From NCBI GenBank assembly GCA_000320605.2, contig KB445793.1, forward strand, positions 2,500,803 through 2,564,802: a DNA stretch of 64,000 nt. The letters run 5' to 3'. The notes beneath the pieces were generated by a model. That model was given only the letters and a program-made list of their open reading frames with translations, did not search any database and was not told the origin of the DNA. This document shows positions 35,397-46,260 of this stretch, piece after piece. Position numbers and translations under genes: made by a program. Origin of the DNA: Gelatoporia subvermispora B (Eukaryota; Basidiomycota; Agaricomycetes; Polyporales; Gelatoporiaceae). Each line of letters begins with the position of its first letter. The stretch's first letter is position 1.

Positions 35397-36063
35397 TGCC
35401 GGAGCGCGACGAAGTTCTACCGATCATTATCTGCAAGTTCTACGCCATATGCTCTCGCAAATTCCCTGATTAATCGTTTCGCACAAGCGTCTATGCACAC
35501 GCTCTCCTTGTATTCATCGCCAAGCAGGCCCAGCTTTCGGACTGAGCGCTGTGTTACCTCGGCACAATCGACAACGCATATCCACGCAGGGCCGAGAACC
35601 TCGCTGATATCGGCCGTGCTATCGCTCAGTTCCTTCTCCGCGAGCTCGCACCGTGACATCACGGGCCGCCTTCGCGCTCGTGTGCGCCAGTGCTCGGAAG
35701 TTGATCACCGCGGGGACGCACAATCTCCACAATCTGCCCTTGAGCCGAGTCGCATCTAGGACGGTGCTGCTGCATCGGAAGCCGATCCGCGAGGCTGCCG
35801 GCGCGCTTCTTGCGATCTCAAAGCAACGTTTGATCTGATCCTCCGCCCTTACCGTCGGTCTGGATCGAGATTCACGCGCGGGCGGCGTGGCGCATGGACA
35901 TGTGCGCCGAACTCCCAGGCGGAATCAACGGAATCCCAGGCGTTCGAATGGTCTTCGCGTCTCTCACGTACAAGCAGCCCGAGATAGTTTTCCCCTTGAC
36001 AGCACCCGAGCAGTCGCGGGCAGACTGTACTGGAGAACCGGAGTGTACCTTGCAGTTAGAATA
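35397..36063 (+). pseudogene. probable decayed coding sequence of unknown identity
   Basis: One plus-strand frame shows good codon usage but is broken by stops: PERDEVLPIIICKFYAICSR (from 35398), TAA, RTSVYAHALLVFIAKQAQLS, TGA, then GTIDNAYPRRAENLADIGRA. A nearby frame gives WIEIHARAAWRMDM, then GGINGIPGVRMVFASLTYKQ, PEIVFPLTAPEQ and a stop at 36061-36063. No splice pair removes the stops. This looks like a dying or mis-read gene; I do not recognise the family, and chance cannot be excluded. Confidence 0.3.
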
Positions 36064-36144
36064 GAAACAAAGTTTACTGCATCCGAGTCCGCGCGTGTCA
36101 GAGAGAAAATATGCATACGCAGATCCTACGTATCGCGATGCGCT

Positions 36145-38308
36145 TCATGACACCGTCTTGGCCTTGGGGGCACGTTGGTGGCGCCGCAGATATCGTCGCG
36201 CAGCAGGAACGCCGAACTAGATATCGTCAACGAGAGTTAATTCATCCAATGGAGCGGCTATTCTAAAAGTCAGGCGCACCTGCAGGGTGGGGTACAGCAC
36301 GAGTAAGAATGCACCCATTGACCAGGCCCACTTGACCCTGGTGGGGAGCGGTTCCGGAAATTGGCCTCTGCTCCACTTCGTGATTACAAGTAGCTCGGTG
36401 CCTATGGTTGCCAGCATTATCCAGACATGCTGTCCCATTCGCACGGCTCTCCTGTAGATGGTTCCAGTGATGAGCGTTAAATACGAACCCTTACTGCACC
36501 ACCAATGGCAACAACATTCAGATTGCGTACCTGGGATCGTTCACATACTGGTACAGCTCTCTCACTGCGGGGAGGGCGCAAAGGAAAACGCCGACCAGAC
36601 GGCCGATAACAATAGGATGATCGGGTTCCATCCATAGTAATGCCTGATTAGAGTGGGATCATGAACAGACCAGAGAGCGCAAGCAGCCGCGCAACTCACT
36701 TTGAGGTAGAATGGGTTGAGTTCAGCCGCAAGGAAAACAGCTAACAGTAATACAACCGTAAAATAATGAACAAATGACGCTGTGCCCTCCCATTTGAACG
36801 TTGTCCAGTCGTGTGGAGAAAACTGGCTGATTACGCGGCGAGTTTTGGAGCGGAATCCCCGGGTTTGTCGTAAGCCTCGCCAGGTGTAATGCTGCGCAGA
36901 CGGATGAGTTAAGGATACAGCATGCCTCACTACGGAGAACGTGCCTTGACTTCGAAGAATTGACAGGTTTTCATGCCTTGCGGGACACCTTCAGTTCATC
37001 ACCACGAGGCATCAGGCGATTGGCGCACCAAGGTACGTTCCGAGCCAATTGCAAATGAGGACGTCAAGGATCCACTGAGATAATTTCAGAACGGAGATAC
37101 TCAGGTAGATATCGGTGCCACTCACATGATCCCACCAACACTAACAAGACTTGAGTGTCGTCATATTCAGGGGGATAGGAATCTACACACCTCTGCGAAA
37201 TTCGGGAGCTGATGTTGCAAGCTGTATTCTGCAAATTCGAAAGCAACACTTAGGATCTAATAATAATATGAGAAGATATATGAGAATTCTCGGGAGTAGA
37301 CGCACCCAACAGAACCAGTAATCACGGAGAATCAAAGCTTTCCCGAACCATCCCAGAGCATGCGCCACGCAGAATATATCAAGAGCGTTCTAGGCAATTG
37401 CCTTGAGTCGAGCGGTTCCCGAGTAGTAGGACGGGCGACTAACCCAGATATTCTGCAATGTTAATGCACAATTCTCTGCGTAGCTTTTCTCAGGGAGTGG
37501 TTTGCCCAGACTGGTGTCCAGATACTTCATCATAGCCCTCGCCGACGGCAAGTCCTGGAACAGTAAGAAGACCAGCGCCAGCTCATATAGTACGTTGATT
37601 CCCAGAACTGCCCTCCAGAATGCTGCATAAGGGGGATTGGGCGGTAGAAGTCAATTCCAGGGTGTTTGAACGCGTCAAAGTCGGGACGCACCAGGATGCG
37701 GGCGTACGAATGGACCGTCCCGAAACTGGATAATGGAAAAGAGAAGGAAAGAGGCAATGACAGCATATGCACCACTAGCTTGCACAAATGGCTCGAAAAA
37801 TCCCGACATTCATTGGAGTGTTGTCAGCACTCACGCGCGTCTCTTATCCCTGCCCTCCTGAAGCACATCTTCGGTCATCGCAACGTACGCGAGGACTGCC
37901 ATTCCGGCACCAAGTGCGGACAGGGTAATAGGCCTATAGAAGAATCTGCCGACATGTCAGAGGTCCCTAGAGCCCTAGAGTATCCCAACACGAAGACGAG
38001 TGCGTACTCAACGGTGGTGTCGTGCTTTTCTTGGAATGGCTCTATCCGGGTATACGGTTCGGTTCGGTCTGCCTAGATACGGATGAGATTGGCTGCTCTG
38101 GACACAGCACATACAACGTACATCGTACCCTAGAAATTTATGTCGGTCTAGTATTCATGTATGAAGTAGAGTAAAACTCACATCGCACCGGGGTGCCATC
38201 TAAGCCCGGCTTCGGTTCTGGAATCTCTGTCACCGGACTGACAGCTGAGTCCGACTCCTCTGTTGGCGATGAGAGCACTGCGAAGTCTTCTTCCTTTTCC
38301 TTGAGCAT
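36145..38308 (-). CDS. phosphatidylserine synthase, base-exchange (PTDSS1/2) type
   Basis: Fourteen exons join in phase into 450 residues: 38308-38182, 38068-38008, 37945-37835, 37774-37692, 37622-37444, 37389-37306, 37256-37191, 37140-37126, 37074-37029, 36976-36945, 36891-36700, 36643-36531, 36451-36280 and 36216-36145. Family landmarks appear in order: [81 protein letters not shown] and RMGQHVW. About eight hydrophobic helices are present, and the protein ends LRRHQRAPKAKTVS. The enzyme class swaps the head group of PC or PE for serine at the ER and mitochondria-associated membrane. Yeast uses the unrelated Cho1 instead. One exon (37140-37126) is only 15 nt, and the intron 36944-36892 begins GCACGT (GC-AG). 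Confidence 0.92.
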
Positions 38309-41300
38309 ATTCGCAATGTTGAAAACGGTGGTCGAGGTCGAGCAGAGGCCTGCGAGAGGCGCGATGATGGAGCGAGCATGACGCGCCGGTTGGGTGGCAC
38401 GTTGTCGCGTCCAGTCCACGTTCGACTACATCAGGCGCTCATAAATTATCGACTGCAGACGCAGTTGCTAGTCACTCGTTCCGGTTCGGCTCAGCCAGGG
38501 CGAAATTCAAAATTCACGAATTAAAGTGGTGCGGTGCATTTGACAAATAGCTGGCTCCTCTCAACTACGACCAAGTAGATACAATGAGAATAGCTCATCC
38601 CGGCACCAATCACAGATGTGGCATTCAACTTCAGGACTGCAGCCGATCGAGAATCCGCGTTGTATGTGGAAAGGTGAGTTCACGGCTATCCTCCCATCGG
38701 GCGACCCCAAATACGCACGATACGTTATCGAGGCCTCATATCACTTGTTGCGATCTGAAACGGGCATGGGTTCGATTCCACAGATGTAATCCTTCAAGTA
38801 CACTTCTGTTGCGATCTGTGAAGTCTGAATAAGACTTCGCGCCCTGGTTGGCGCTTTGCTTCTACTAGTCAAAGTAAGTTTACCGAATGACAGGAGGTAC
38901 GCTGCTCTCCACAGTCAGCATACACGGAATCAGCAAATCCCCTGCCCGATGGACCGCTCACCGTCAAGTGGCTCGATGAGCGCCGCGGCAAGTCGCTGCA
39001 TGGGAGTCAGTCACAGTGTCACAGAAAGCTGACTTGAGGTAAATGTCGCCGGGTACTCCTCCCGCCGAGATGAATGAATTGACAGCGGCAACTCTCAAAC
39101 CCATTCCCTGCACAAGCGTCCGCCATATGGACAGCACGGGTTCTAGAGAGACGTTCCACTGGCGCACGATCCGGTTCACATCAGAAGCAGTAAGCATCCA
39201 CTTTATCAAGCTTATGGAATTATGGCTGCTCCGACCATCAAAGCGGGGAGTAACATTATCGTCGAAAATTGCAGCGAGGCACTGTAGTGCCACTGACGGA
39301 CAAGGGGAAAGAGATGTCTCCGAGTAGATGAAGTGCTTCCCAGGGAATCAGTCAGCTGGCGGAGCAGTCTTGCTGCGGATTAATTGATTACACTCGGTCC
39401 AACCAGATGACTCTTCCCGACGGTACTGCACGACCAGGATGAACAGGTGAACCCTGAACCAGCGGTCTGGAATGACCGATAGAACGGGAGCAACCATTAC
39501 ATGCAGAGAACTCGACAGTCCAAGGTATCCTCCTCGTATCTTTTATCAACAGCCTTGAATCAAAATCAGAAACACGGCGGCCCGGCATGTCGTCATATCC
39601 AAGATCTAAAGGGAGGAATTGCATGGCCTGGTTGCATAGGATGAGTTGGAGCGCAAGGATGCAATGCGTGCACATTCAGTCCTCCCGTTTCCCACAGAAG
39701 AGATGTGGAATACAGACACGCTTAGTCGCTTGCCAATAGGAACACGACGCGGACGAAATCGAGGGTTCCGCTCGTTGCTCCTCAAAGGCAAATTCCAGTC
39801 TCGCCGAGATGAGTCAGATTACAGGCGCATAATTTGGAGGAAGTTCGGAGAAATCTCCAGCGGCAGCCTGAGAACACAAGAGCGTGAGGAGCGACGTGAT
39901 TCACTCGTTTTACGCAGTATGCATGTGAGGTTCACATGTGCACACGACGGGCTGTCGTCAGCGCAGTGGCCGATGGAATGCAATGTGCTTGTGCATTCAT
40001 CGGCGTGAGGTAAACTTCCCGGTAATCAACAGCGACAATCCAGCTTGAGTGATTCTGGTGACGGGGGAGCATTCTGCGGCGCACTTGGGAACTTGAACAT
40101 CCTCTGACCTCAGAGTTCGCGCTGAAAAGAAGTCGAATACGTTCGAGACAACGTCACAGGATATTGTTCGTTGGCCAGAGCGTCAGCGGATGCTAGAACT
40201 TATCAGGTCAACATTATTTCTAGCACCAAGTCCGCCAGAATCGACGTGAGTGTTTTATGCCAGGTATCGCAGGATTGGCACGTCCAATTCGGACGGCGCC
40301 TGGACAAAATATGCCACAACAGATTGCCCGATTAGATCGACTCATTCAGCGATGCCTTCAATTGCTCTTGTTCTTGACTTGTCAGGTGCTTGGTCTGGAT
40401 CCGCTTATCTGGATTCGCTTAAGCTCTCAAGAGCTCTCGCCGGCGATATTCAGCACGCTTCGCCATACGTACAGGAAGCAGATTACTTCGGCCTGGATCC
40501 CATATTTTTGTCTACGATCCAAGCAACAGACGTGCCTGGCGTCTCGAGCTTCTGGGTGATAACCTTCGTTTTTGAATTGCATCCCACACAACAATTTCGC
40601 CCTTGGATTTATCCCCAAATCTGCTTCCTTTGGGAAGTCCGTTTTGCGCAGGTCTCCTATCAAGCGGCTCTCCGTGTGCACCAAACGATGCTCAACTCGC
40701 TCTTGGCCGGGTCCAGTCTTACTGATTTGGCTGACGGTTTACACCATTTTGCATCGCCGCACCTTTCGCTCGTCCCGGCCCGCATTCTTCTTTTCGAAAG
40801 CACGTCGAATGCCTTGCTGTGACCGTCGTCATTCTACTCCTGGACTTGGAGTAGGTTCGCTCTCCCGATTTCCAACGTTGTCTCCAGTTGCTTCTCGGAA
40901 CAGTATCAAGAACTCAACGAGCTACTTACCCGTCTCAGAATTTAGCCACATTGGTCGGTGCTGCACGGATCCGATTGTCCCCTTCTGCAGTTCTGAGCGG
41001 CGGCCCGTATCCGTCTGCCTCCTCATGCATCTGCCGCAGCCGTCTATGATCTGACGAAGGCGCATCTCATGTGATCTGTTCGGGGCTTGTACTGACAGTG
41101 AGTCCTCGCAGCATTAGCGTCTATCGCTTCCCTCAATGACTGTTCTGTCTTCTGGGACCGCATGCACACCTTGGGGTAAGGCTGGCCTTTCTCCGGGGCC
41201 TTGGCACTCTCATGCCATCTATCCCTCTGGTCGCTTGCGAGATAGCCTATAGATGCAGCGTGTTGATGCTCCAGCTTCTGTACTTGCAGAACGAAGCCGG

Positions 41301-42657
41301 CTTTGACGGAGGGCCACTGCTCGTACAACTAGATCCTTCAACCCCGGTACACTCCCTGCTGGAATGCCGTGCGAAAATGATGTCCTACAACAAATGAGGT
41401 CAAAACGCGGGCGCAAGGTGTCAATCTGGAGTAGGGCTCTCGATTCGCGGACAATGTCCCGTCCGGCTCGGGTACATCCACATCAACAGCAAGCCGCAAA
41501 CTATAACGCCACATTCTGATGTAGTCTCAGCACGTCATCCGTACGTGTCGCTGTTGGGGGGCGCGGCTTGCCACAAGATCTACGACTACCAACGCGACCA
41601 GCACGTCTCATTCAAGGGCACGGCCGGCGTTCTGGGTGGAGTCCAGAATTACATATATGTAGTCATCGGGCACGTCGATGTCTCCGGGCATATTATTGCG
41701 TGCATTGGGTCTAGCGCTAGCGTGGGAATGGCTCAATTGGCCGGTTCCATCGTCGTCTATCCACGGAGATAGCTCCGGGACGGAACGTTCAGCATGGGGC
41801 CGAGCCGTCGCGCAGACATTAGCGCCATCGACTTCCTTGAGCGGAACCAGCTGGTCCCTCGCAGCATCCAAGACGCGGTGTTCTAACAACGCACAGAGAT
41901 CAAGAACAAACATTCATTTTACGTGACCCATGGCAACAGACTGGTGATCTCCTTCCCTGCGTACCATCTGTTCTGCTTCAGAACGCGTGATGATGGGCGG
42001 CGAGGACACTCAGTAAATCGAGCAAGTCAATTATCGAGTCACGGAAAGCTCAAAATGGAAATGATCTGGAGAGGGGCATTACGCTATCGAAAAATGTGTT
42101 TCCGGATTTGACCGTGATTGGACGAGAGGCATGTGTCATTTACTGTTTGGTCAAGAAACGCATCCGCTGTAGGAGGGATCTTAGTGCCAAGGATACCCGT
42201 CTGATCATGGACGAACGCCACTGAGAGCGATTATTGGCAGAGAGCCTCAGAACAGAATTGAGACCGCGAAGACGTCGCTGCGCTCCATGTCTGGCTTCAG
42301 ATGTGGTACCTTGCCCAGCATCGTGTTCCATGCATAACGGCATCCTGGACAGCATCCCATAACACAATCTTATCTGCTTCTACCAATAGACCCACGCTAA
42401 TGGCTCTCCTGATCTCACGTTATGTCACGGTCGTACTGAAACGCCCGCATGTACTTGGAAACTCCAGAAGCATTCAGGGCCGTGGAAGTCTTACTCGCAA
42501 TCCGACCCATTTCGGCGTTACTTGTTTGGAGCAATAGGATTTTTACTGTCGATGCTCAGATCAACTGATTCTGGACCTCTGGCAGGCGTTAGATCTACGG
42601 CGCTCGCGTACTCATAAGAGTGTCGATCCAACTCCTGCTCGAACCACACCCCTCACC
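38309..42657. other. long divergent intergenic region, no gene supported
   Basis: 4.3 kb between the phosphatidylserine synthase and Zn2Cys6 gene starts. The longest frame (40250-40822, 190 codons) has no motif, and neighbouring frames on both strands are of similar length, so it is not supported. A GGGTTCGATTCC string near 38768 resembles a tRNA B box, but no cloverleaf surrounds it. It may hold long regulatory sequence or unrecognised non-coding transcripts. Confidence 0.3.
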
Positions 42658-44167
42658 ATGACCATGAGTAATGACACTGACTCCCAGTTGCCGCCACTTC
42701 AGTTCAAAGGCGAAATTATGGACTTCGATCTGGGGCTTGAGGTCGATCACCGCAAGCGGTCGGTGCTCATCACACTCGCCCGCTACACCTCCACTGACCT
42801 CCTCATAGCCGACGAAACCGAACCACACAGTCGTGTTTAAATTGCCACACTTCAAAACGAAAGGTAAGTCTTGATGCAGTGCGCGATATACACCCGCTCG
42901 TAGCTAACGCATTCGTAGTGTGATAGGAAGAGGCCCTGTCAGCGTTGCATCCAGCTCGGACTGGTAATGACATTCATTCATGTCCATCGCGTCGTTGTAC
43001 TCAATCGCCGTCGTACCTTCTCTGCAGACAGGACTATGCGTCTACGAAGTGGATGACCCTGCCCTCAGGTATGGTATGCTGTTCTGACGTGTATCCGCGG
43101 GGATGCTGACGCCTTCCGTGTAGGGACGACCCGAATATCGACGAAAACACCCGTCTGCGCAACAGGATTGCCGAACTCGAAAGTCTCGTGCGTGAGCTCC
43201 GTGGTAATGTCCGCATTCGTGATCTATGATATCATTCGTTAATATACCCTCTCAGGCAAACCGCATCCTCGATGGGCAGACCCCAACTTCTGCGATGGTG
43301 ACACCACCGAGAAGTGGCATTCACGGTCGTCCCGACGTACGCAACCGCAGTATCAGAAGCTGCGACGAGATGGGTCCGAAGATGGTCATCTTCTCTCGCA
43401 CGTTCCACCTGTCGTGAAGACCGAACAACCCACAGACGTGCCCCAACACCATCTATATCGATTTACGCCTTCCCCAACCTCAGCCAACGACCCTCACTCT
43501 GTCAATGGTTCTATGTACCGAACGCAGAGCCAGCACTCTACTCATCACACGCATGGCAACACTGCCGAGGAGCTGTGCTACTCTTCGTCGTCTTCATCTA
43601 CTTCGACGATGGGCTACGTCGAACATCGCGGAATAGACGCGGTCGCTGTCTCAAACGGCGATCAGTACTACCATCATCATTATACCCGGACAGTTCCTGC
43701 AGAAGCACCTTCGTTGCCGGCCCAGTGCCCCTGTCTGACGAATCCTGCGGCTGGGAACCCACTAATCGGGCTGGTCAACCAGCTCCAGAGCACGGTGCAT
43801 CTTCTTAGGCAGCTTCCCGAACATAATACGCGACATCAGTGCCACATTCTCAAGCGCATCGTAGAATTGGACAACGTCTTGCAGTGCGTCTGATACATCT
43901 TTTCGTCATCTCCAATTGATATCATGTAACAGGTATCGCTCGCACAGTGGGAATACATCTCCTGACGTCGTCAATTCATCCTACGAAGCACTGCCGACGC
44001 CGACGGAGAGCGAGATCATGTCGCCCGTCTCCTCGTCAAGTCATTCAAGCTTGGGTCATCCGATCCACGAGTGGCCAACTATGGCGAATTCATCGGGATA
44101 CGATGCGTATTTTCCCGTCTCGTCCGGGGAACAGGGTATCTACCACAAAACTTATCATATCAGTTGA
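42658..44167 (+). CDS. Zn2Cys6 fungal transcription factor
   Basis: Seven exons, 42658-42758, 42809-42863, 42919-42963, 43028-43068, 43124-43203, 43256-43883 and 43933-44167, encode 394 residues. The binuclear zinc cluster is assembled only by splicing: CLNCHTSKRKC, then DRKRPCQRCIQLGL and TGLC, with ligands C43, C46, C53, C59, C62 and C71. A short leucine-zipper-like coil follows (NRIAELESLVRELRG), then KPHPRW. The rest is Ser/His-rich with PSPTSANDPH, STHHTHGN, YHHHY and TPTESEIMSPVSSS segments, typical of a disordered activation region. The protein should act in the nucleus as a DNA-binding regulator; its targets cannot be told. No fungal-specific middle homology domain (Fungal_trans) is seen. 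The gene is convergent with TANGO2, 222 bp away. Confidence 0.88.
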
Positions 44168-44389
44168 CGGTTCTGTTCCTCATACATACATAATACCCGC
44201 ATCATGAGACCACGTCTTCGACCAAACACGGTGTGCGTCTTACCTTCGGAAGATTCCTGTGTGTCGTCTTATTTATCCCTGTAAGTAGCGCTGGATACCT
44301 GATTCGTTTATTCGTCTTGATCTCCGTGTAGCACCAATACCCTAGGGAACATTATACTGACAGTTGCTGGACAGTTTTATTGTAATGTA

Positions 44390-45497
44390 CTATTCCTTGG
44401 CGTCGTCTTCGATGCATATCTGAAAGCGGTGTATACGCTGCTGTTTTGGCTCAGCCTTCTTCACTATACCCTCTTGGTCTAAGATCCAAATGTCTCGCTC
44501 GATGAACAACACGTTTCCGTCGCGCCGAATCAGGATGACAGTGGAAAGGCGTGTTCCGTACGGCTCCTGTGCCGTATCATCAGGCGACTTCTGGATCGGA
44601 ACCTGTAGAGGCTCGACCTGGATCGTATTTCGCAGTCCAGTCCGGTCGGACGGCGGGATCTCGCTCTTCCAGCTTGAATGCAGCTTGCTGTCAGCGCCTG
44701 GGCTAGGCGAACGGACAGCATGGCGAGTAAAGACTCACGTCAATAGATCGAACAGACGCTCCGTGAGATCGGAATCAGGGGCATCGTCACCCAGACAGTT
44801 GAGGATGTCTTGGAACATCTGACTCCCGCGCCGGACCTTCGGCCATTCGGCCGCACCGTGGTGGTCAATGCCGTTGGACAACGCCCCGCAGCGTCTCTCC
44901 TCCTGGTCAAGGGGTCGAGCCTTAATCTTGCCCCCGCCACCGGAGTTTGTCAAGAAGGCGGCATCCAAGGACAGAGCCCGGCCATCACCATGATCGATGG
45001 GACGAGCTGGACAAAGTAGGAGTAAGTTGAAACCGGCATACCGCTTATCCTGGGCAAGGGTTCTGTCAATCTCTTCGTGCAACGTTGCGGGCGGTGTCGC
45101 CGCTAGGAGAAATGATGATGTCAAATCGCCCCTGGAAGAGCTATATCGTCCGTGAGGCTCCGTGATGTTTGTACTGTCGAAATTCAGCGTGCGGCCCAAA
45201 TGATTAGAGAACGCATGGCGTACAGAAGAGCGACCCTGCCAATACGAGTTATCCCTGCCCATGTTCCACCGGCAAGAAGGTCTCTTCCAGAAAGGACAGC
45301 ACCTGACCCTGATCCACCGTCGTTCTCATTATCGAAAGAATGCCAGTGAGCCGGAGTAGTCGGGCGAGTCAGGAACTCGTCTCTGTTGCTGCACATAATG
45401 CTGCTCAACAGTTGAGGATCAGGCACCTTTCAACGGTAGCAATGATCGCGCACAGGGCATATTTAGGATGCTCCAATGACCAGAATCCAACACACAT
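44390..45497 (-). CDS. TANGO2: TANGO2 / NRDE family protein
   Basis: Four exons, 45497-45454, 45400-45224, 45173-44739 and 44687-44390, encode 317 residues. The start MCVGFWSLEHPKYAL is followed, across the first intron, by the namesake IMCSNRDEFLTRPT, then AHWHSF, LSGRDLLAGGTWAGITRIGR and LTNITEPH. The C-terminal half has YGTRLSTVILIRRDGNVLFI and ERDIWILDQEG. TANGO2-family proteins (N-terminal Cys, NRDE motif) occur in mitochondria, ER and cytosol, are linked to Golgi organisation, heme trafficking and acyl-CoA handling, and have no settled activity. Length is close to the family norm (~280). The stop codon is TAG 44390-44392. Confidence 0.93.
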
Positions 45498-45559
45498 TGA
45501 ATTCGCGTCTCGAGTCCAGCGAAGGTTTGGAGCAGCGAGTTACTGGGATGTGATCAAAC

Positions 45560-45960
45560 TATAATGGGCGGTCAGAAGATGTCTCGGAGTAGCCGGACAC
45601 ATCGGCAGTTCTCACCTTGATGCGAAAGACAAGCGGACTGTAGAGAAAAGACCTTTGTTCTCTTGCCTGACGCAACGGGGCGTTGAACCTGCTTGATGTC
45701 ACCGATGAACGTCGGATGACCCCCACACATGTTCGAAGCTCACCGGTCAACGAGAGACGTATCAATTAAGACAAATGATACGCATGCAATGCAGGTTCTA
45801 GGCGTACGGAAATAGTCCTCGACCAAGCGAGCGTCGCCCCACAGCGGCATTCTCTTGGTAATATGACCTATTTCCAGCGCTTGGAACTCACGAATGCGAA
45901 GTCCGCCCACCAGACGCGCGGGAGACGGGCAACCAGCGTGGGCAGAGAGTCTTTGGCATC
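45560..45960 (-). other. unassigned coding-like segments upstream of TANGO2
   Basis: Minus-strand stretches with protein-like codon usage and splice sites: DAKDSLPTLVARLPRVWWAD from 45960 (after a CCTAG acceptor, ending at a GTGAGT donor), EFQALEIGHITKRMPLWGDA around 45875, and RFNAPLRQAREQRSFLYSPL (45690-45630) before GTGAGA. I could not connect all pieces into one consistent frame. They may be a small unrecognised gene or a decayed one sharing the upstream region of TANGO2. Confidence 0.3.
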
Positions 45961-46227
45961 CTAGGGCCAGCGTATGATGAGCAGTGGTCGTTTGGAGGTG
46001 GCGTGATGGTAGTGGGCAACGGTGGGAGATGCTACGGCGATTGTGCGCAGAACCGACGATGTGGGCGTGCGCGGAGTCGAATTGGCTTTTGGTCTACCAT
46101 TGCGACATGCCTCGTCTCTCCGTCACCGACAGTCTTCAGCAACACACAGCGACATACTGTGCTTAAATCCTGAGTAGAGTATTGTCATTGAGGACGACTG
46201 GTCGATAGAACGTTCAAAGTCGGAGGA

Positions 46228-46260
46228 ATGCCAACTCGGCTGGATTCACGTCCAGCATGA
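46228..46260 (+). promoter_or_regulatory. upstream ORF overlapping the ARP6 start (ATGA)
   Basis: An ATG at 46228 opens a 10-codon frame whose TGA (46258-46260) overlaps the ARP6 ATG (46257-46259) as ATGA. If the transcript starts upstream of 46228, ribosomes would meet this frame first, which could lower or tune ARP6 translation by reinitiation. Confidence 0.45.

Noticed and set aside
38755..38790. tRNA-like GGGTTCGATTCC string
   Set aside because: No acceptor, D-arm or anticodon stem can be formed around it.
40250..40822. 190-codon plus-strand open frame
   Set aside because: Amino-acid composition and codon use look random, and overlapping frames on both strands are of similar length.
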